This document shows positions 61,616 to 64,000 of a DNA stretch of 64,000 nucleotides, piece after piece. The position numbers and the translations under genes were made by a program. The stretch covers positions 230,423 to 294,422 of the forward strand of contig PBMG01000007.1 in the NCBI GenBank assembly GCA_002722565.1, read 5' to 3'. A model generated the notes under the pieces. That model was not told the origin of the DNA and did not search any database. It was given only the letters and a program-made list of their open reading frames with translations. This stretch comes from Acidimicrobiaceae bacterium (lineage in GTDB: Bacteria > Actinomycetota > Acidimicrobiia > Acidimicrobiales > Poriferisodalaceae). Positions within the stretch are counted from its first letter, which is position 1. The number at the start of each line of letters is the position of its first letter.

Positions 61616-64000
61616 ATGGCTGATGCCATTTCCGTATCGGGACCGATTTCTGGTACCGACAAAACCCTTTCATTTGAGACTGGCAAATTAGCTGGACTTT
61701 CAAATGGAGCTGTTACAGCAAGAATAGGTTCCACGCAGGTTTTAGTAACTGCGACAGCATCGAGTAAACCTCGTGACGGCGCCGATTTCTTTCCACTTAC
61801 AGTAGATATTGAAGAACGAATGTATGCAGCGGGACGGATTCCCGGGTCCTTCTTTCGTCGAGAGGGGCGTGCTTCAGATGATGCCATTCTCGCTTGTCGA
61901 CTGATTGACCGACCACTGCGACCCAATTTTCCAGCTGAATATCGCCATGAGACACATGTCGTTGGAACGATTCTCGGTATAGACGGCGAAAACCAGTACG
62001 ACGTAATTGCGCTCAACGGCGCATCGGCGGCGCTCTGGGTAAGCGGAATACCATTCGAGAGTCCTGTAGCCGCTGTTCGTATTGCTTACAGCACGGAAGG
62101 CTCCTGGATTCCATTCCCGACATACCAAGAAGGTGAAGATTCGACATTTGAAATGGTCGTTGCCGGTCGTCAGCTGGACAATGGCGACATCGCCATCATG
62201 ATGGTTGAAGCTGGCGGGACTGAGCGTGCTTTCGAATACTACGACGACGGGGCCCCTAAGGTCACAGAAGAAGTACTGGCCGATGGGTTAGAAACTTCGA
62301 AGCAGTGGATTGACGATGTCATCGAACTTCAAAAAGCATTGCGAAACCAGGTCGGCGACATTGAAGAACTGCAATGGATCAAGAGCGTTGACTACAGCGA
62401 CGAAATCATAGAGAGAGTTCGTTCTGTCGCAACTCCGCAATTAACCGAGGTAATGGCAATTAGCGACAAAGCAGAACGCGAGTCTCGACAAGATGAAGTT
62501 ACTGCTGAGATACGGGCTCAACTTGAAGAAGAGTTCTCTGAAACCGCTGACGCGGCCAAACAAATTGGTGCAGCTGTTCGTTCAGTTTCGAAAGAAATTG
62601 TGCGTAGACGCATAGCGGAAGATGGTTTTCGCATTGATGGTCGAGCGACTGATGAGGTCCGACCTCTTTCAGCCGAAGTTGCTTATGTAGGCGAAACAGC
62701 GCACGGTTCGGGTTTGTTCCAACGTGGTGAGACACAAGTGTTAAACGTCACGACTTTGGGTATGAGTCGAATGGAACAGCTAATCGACACTCTCAACCCA
62801 AATGACCGCAAGAGATATATGCATCATTACAACTTTCCGCCGTTCTCCACTGGAGAAGCTGGGTTTATGCGAGGCCCCAAGCGGAGAGAGATTGGTCATG
62901 GTGCTTTAGCTGAAAGGGCCTTGCTGCCCGCTGTTCCGTCCAAGGAGAAATTTCCTTACACCCTGAGACTGGTTTCAGATGTTTTGTCATCGAATGGTTC
63001 GACTTCAATGGGCTCAGTCTGCGCATCTTCGCTTTCGCTGATGGATGCTGGGGTGCCGATTCGGAGTCATGTTTCGGGTATAGCCATGGGCTTGGTGTAC
63101 GCCGAAGGCAAGTACGTAACACTTACAGATATCTTGGGAGCGGAAGACGCTTTCGGTGACATGGACTTTAAAGTTGCCGGAACTGAAGACGCGATAACAG
63201 CGCTTCAGCTGGATACCAAAATTGATGGCATACCAGCAGAGGTATTGGCTCAAGCCCTTTCGCAAGCGCGAGAAGCTCGAATGCAAATACTTGCAGTCAT
63301 GAACGAAGCAATCTCAGAACCACGATCCGATGTCGGAGGCAATGCTCCGAAAATCGTTAGTTTCGAAATCCCAATTGACAAAATTGGCGAAGTGATAGGG
63401 CCGAGAGGCAAAGTAATTAACACTATCCAAGAAGAAACAGGTGCAGATATCTCCGTTGATGATGATGGAACTGTTGGAGTTGTCAGCATTGGCTCACCAG
63501 ACCGAGACAAAGTTGTGGAGGCTGAGCGCCAAATTCGTTTGATCGTGAATCCACCTACGGCTGACGTTGGAGCTGAGTATGAGGGTCGCGTTGTCAACAT
63601 CACTAAATTTGGAGCCTTTGTAAATATTTTGCCAGGTACCGATGGTCTGCTTCATATCAGCAAGCTTGGTGGCGATCGACGACTCGATAAGGTCGAAGAG
63701 GTACTGAACGTAGGGGATTCAGTGCAGGTCCTCGTTGATGACATCGATCCAAATGGAAAACTTTCACTATCAATGGTTGGAGAGCCTGCGCCCCAATCGG
63801 ACGACAAAGCTTCTGATTCAACAGCTGAAGCAGCTGTTGAATCAGATACCGAAACTGTTTCGTCTCCGAACAAAGAGACGACAGAAGCATCTTCGGACGA
63901 TGAAGACGATTCATCCAACGCTCGAGAATATGTCTCATTTGAAGAACATTTCTCTGAAACGGCGAAAGACCTATACGGAGATATGGGTCCCGAGCCTAAG
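61616..64000 (+). CDS. pnp: Polyribonucleotide nucleotidyltransferase (PNPase), 3' end outside window
   Basis: The frame is open from ATG 61616 to the window end (795 codons). MADAISVSGPISGTDKTLSF is followed by the first RNase PH domain (IEERMYAAGRIPGSFFRREG, SDDAILACRLIDRPLRPNF) and a second with FPPFSTGEAGFMRGPKRREI and SNGSTSMGSVCASSLSLMDA. The KH domain is IGEVIGPRGKVINTIQEETG and the S1 domain YEGRVVNITKFGAFVNILPG. An acidic Ser/Glu/Asp tail then begins. It degrades RNA from the 3' end using phosphate. Confidence 0.95.
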   Translation, partial: MADAISVSGPISGTDKTLSFETGKLAGLSNGAVTARIGSTQVLVTATASSKPRDGADFFPLTVDIEERMYAAGRIPGSFFRREGRASDDAILACRLIDRPLRPNFPAEYRHETHVVGTILGIDGENQYDVIALNGASAALWVSGIPFESPVAAVRIAYSTEGSWIPFPTYQEGEDSTFEMVVAGRQLDNGDIAIMMVEAGGTERAFEYYDDGAPKVTEEVLADGLETSKQWIDDVIELQKALRNQVGDIEELQWIKSVDYSDEIIERVRSVATPQLTEVMAISDKAERESRQDEVTAEIRAQLEEEFSETADAAKQIGAAVRSVSKEIVRRRIAEDGFRIDGRATDEVRPLSAEVAYVGETAHGSGLFQRGETQVLNVTTLGMSRMEQLIDTLNPNDRKRYMHHYNFPPFSTGEAGFMRGPKRREIGHGALAERALLPAVPSKEKFPYTLRLVSDVLSSNGSTSMGSVCASSLSLMDAGVPIRSHVSGIAMGLVYAEGKYVTLTDILGAEDAFGDMDFKVAGTEDAITALQLDTKIDGIPAEVLAQALSQAREARMQILAVMNEAISEPRSDVGGNAPKIVSFEIPIDKIGEVIGPRGKVINTIQEETGADISVDDDGTVGVVSIGSPDRDKVVEAERQIRLIVNPPTADVGAEYEGRVVNITKFGAFVNILPGTDGLLHISKLGGDRRLDKVEEVLNVGDSVQVLVDDIDPNGKLSLSMVGEPAPQSDDKASDSTAEAAVESDTETVSSPNKETTEASSDDEDDSSNAREYVSFEEHFSETAKDLYGDMGPEPK

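Overview
The window looks like a contiguous stretch of chromosome from a marine-type actinobacterium, most likely class Acidimicrobiia (inference). Pointers are an actinobacterial NucS endonuclease, a UvrD2-type helicase with a C-terminal HRDC-like segment, GTP-dependent PEP carboxykinase, an EttA-type ABC-F protein, and a coaD / SepIVA-like / DUF177 / rpmF / plsX / acp / rnc / fpg-like / smc / ftsY / ffh cluster whose order matches the actinobacterial arrangement. Base composition looks balanced by eye, and starts are a mix of ATG, GTG and TTG. I see no insertion sequence, prophage, CRISPR array, tRNA or rRNA, and no gene-free stretch over 300 bases.

Region by region. (1) 1-7203: metabolic and stress genes: nucS (cut by the window edge), a metallo-beta-lactamase-fold hydrolase, yaaA, a CoA-transferase, an ATP-grasp-less PEP-utilising protein, an enoyl-CoA hydratase and a CysQ-type phosphatase. 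(2) 7411-12960: a four-gene amino-acid ABC transporter (aapJQMP) with palindromes upstream and strong hairpins after the binding-protein gene. (3) 12981-24944: a small zinc protein with a striking TCGCGCGA array upstream, ettA, a HAD phosphatase, xthA, uvrD2, a cobalamin-binding-type protein, an alpha/beta hydrolase, a PPOX flavoprotein, an AMACR-type CoA-transferase, two small hypotheticals, pckG and a cold-shock-like protein. (4) 25127-34627: DAK/FakA-like protein, recG, a 52-residue zinc ribbon, rsmD, coaD, a SepIVA-like protein, DUF177, rpmF, plsX, acp, rnc and a degenerate Fpg-like protein. (5) 34757-43489: smc, ftsY, ffh, rpsP, khpA, rimM, trmD, rplS. (6) 43515-53801: two tiny genes, a xer recombinase, rpsB, tsf, pyrH, frr, cdsA, dxr, a site-2 protease and ispG. 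(7) 53809-64000: rimP, nusA, infB, rbfA, truB, ribF, rpsO and pnp (cut at the right edge).

Most genes are housekeeping: ribosome building, translation initiation and elongation, protein targeting, chromosome segregation, phospholipid and isoprenoid synthesis. The unusual signals are mostly between or inside these genes: a multi-stem RNA fold between nusA and infB where ylxR would normally sit; a repeated-arm hairpin and terminator leader before rimP; a duplicated palindrome 30 bp apart at the acyl-carrier-protein promoter; the TCGCGCGA array; an Fpg-family protein that has lost its catalytic residues; and several very small genes easy to miss.
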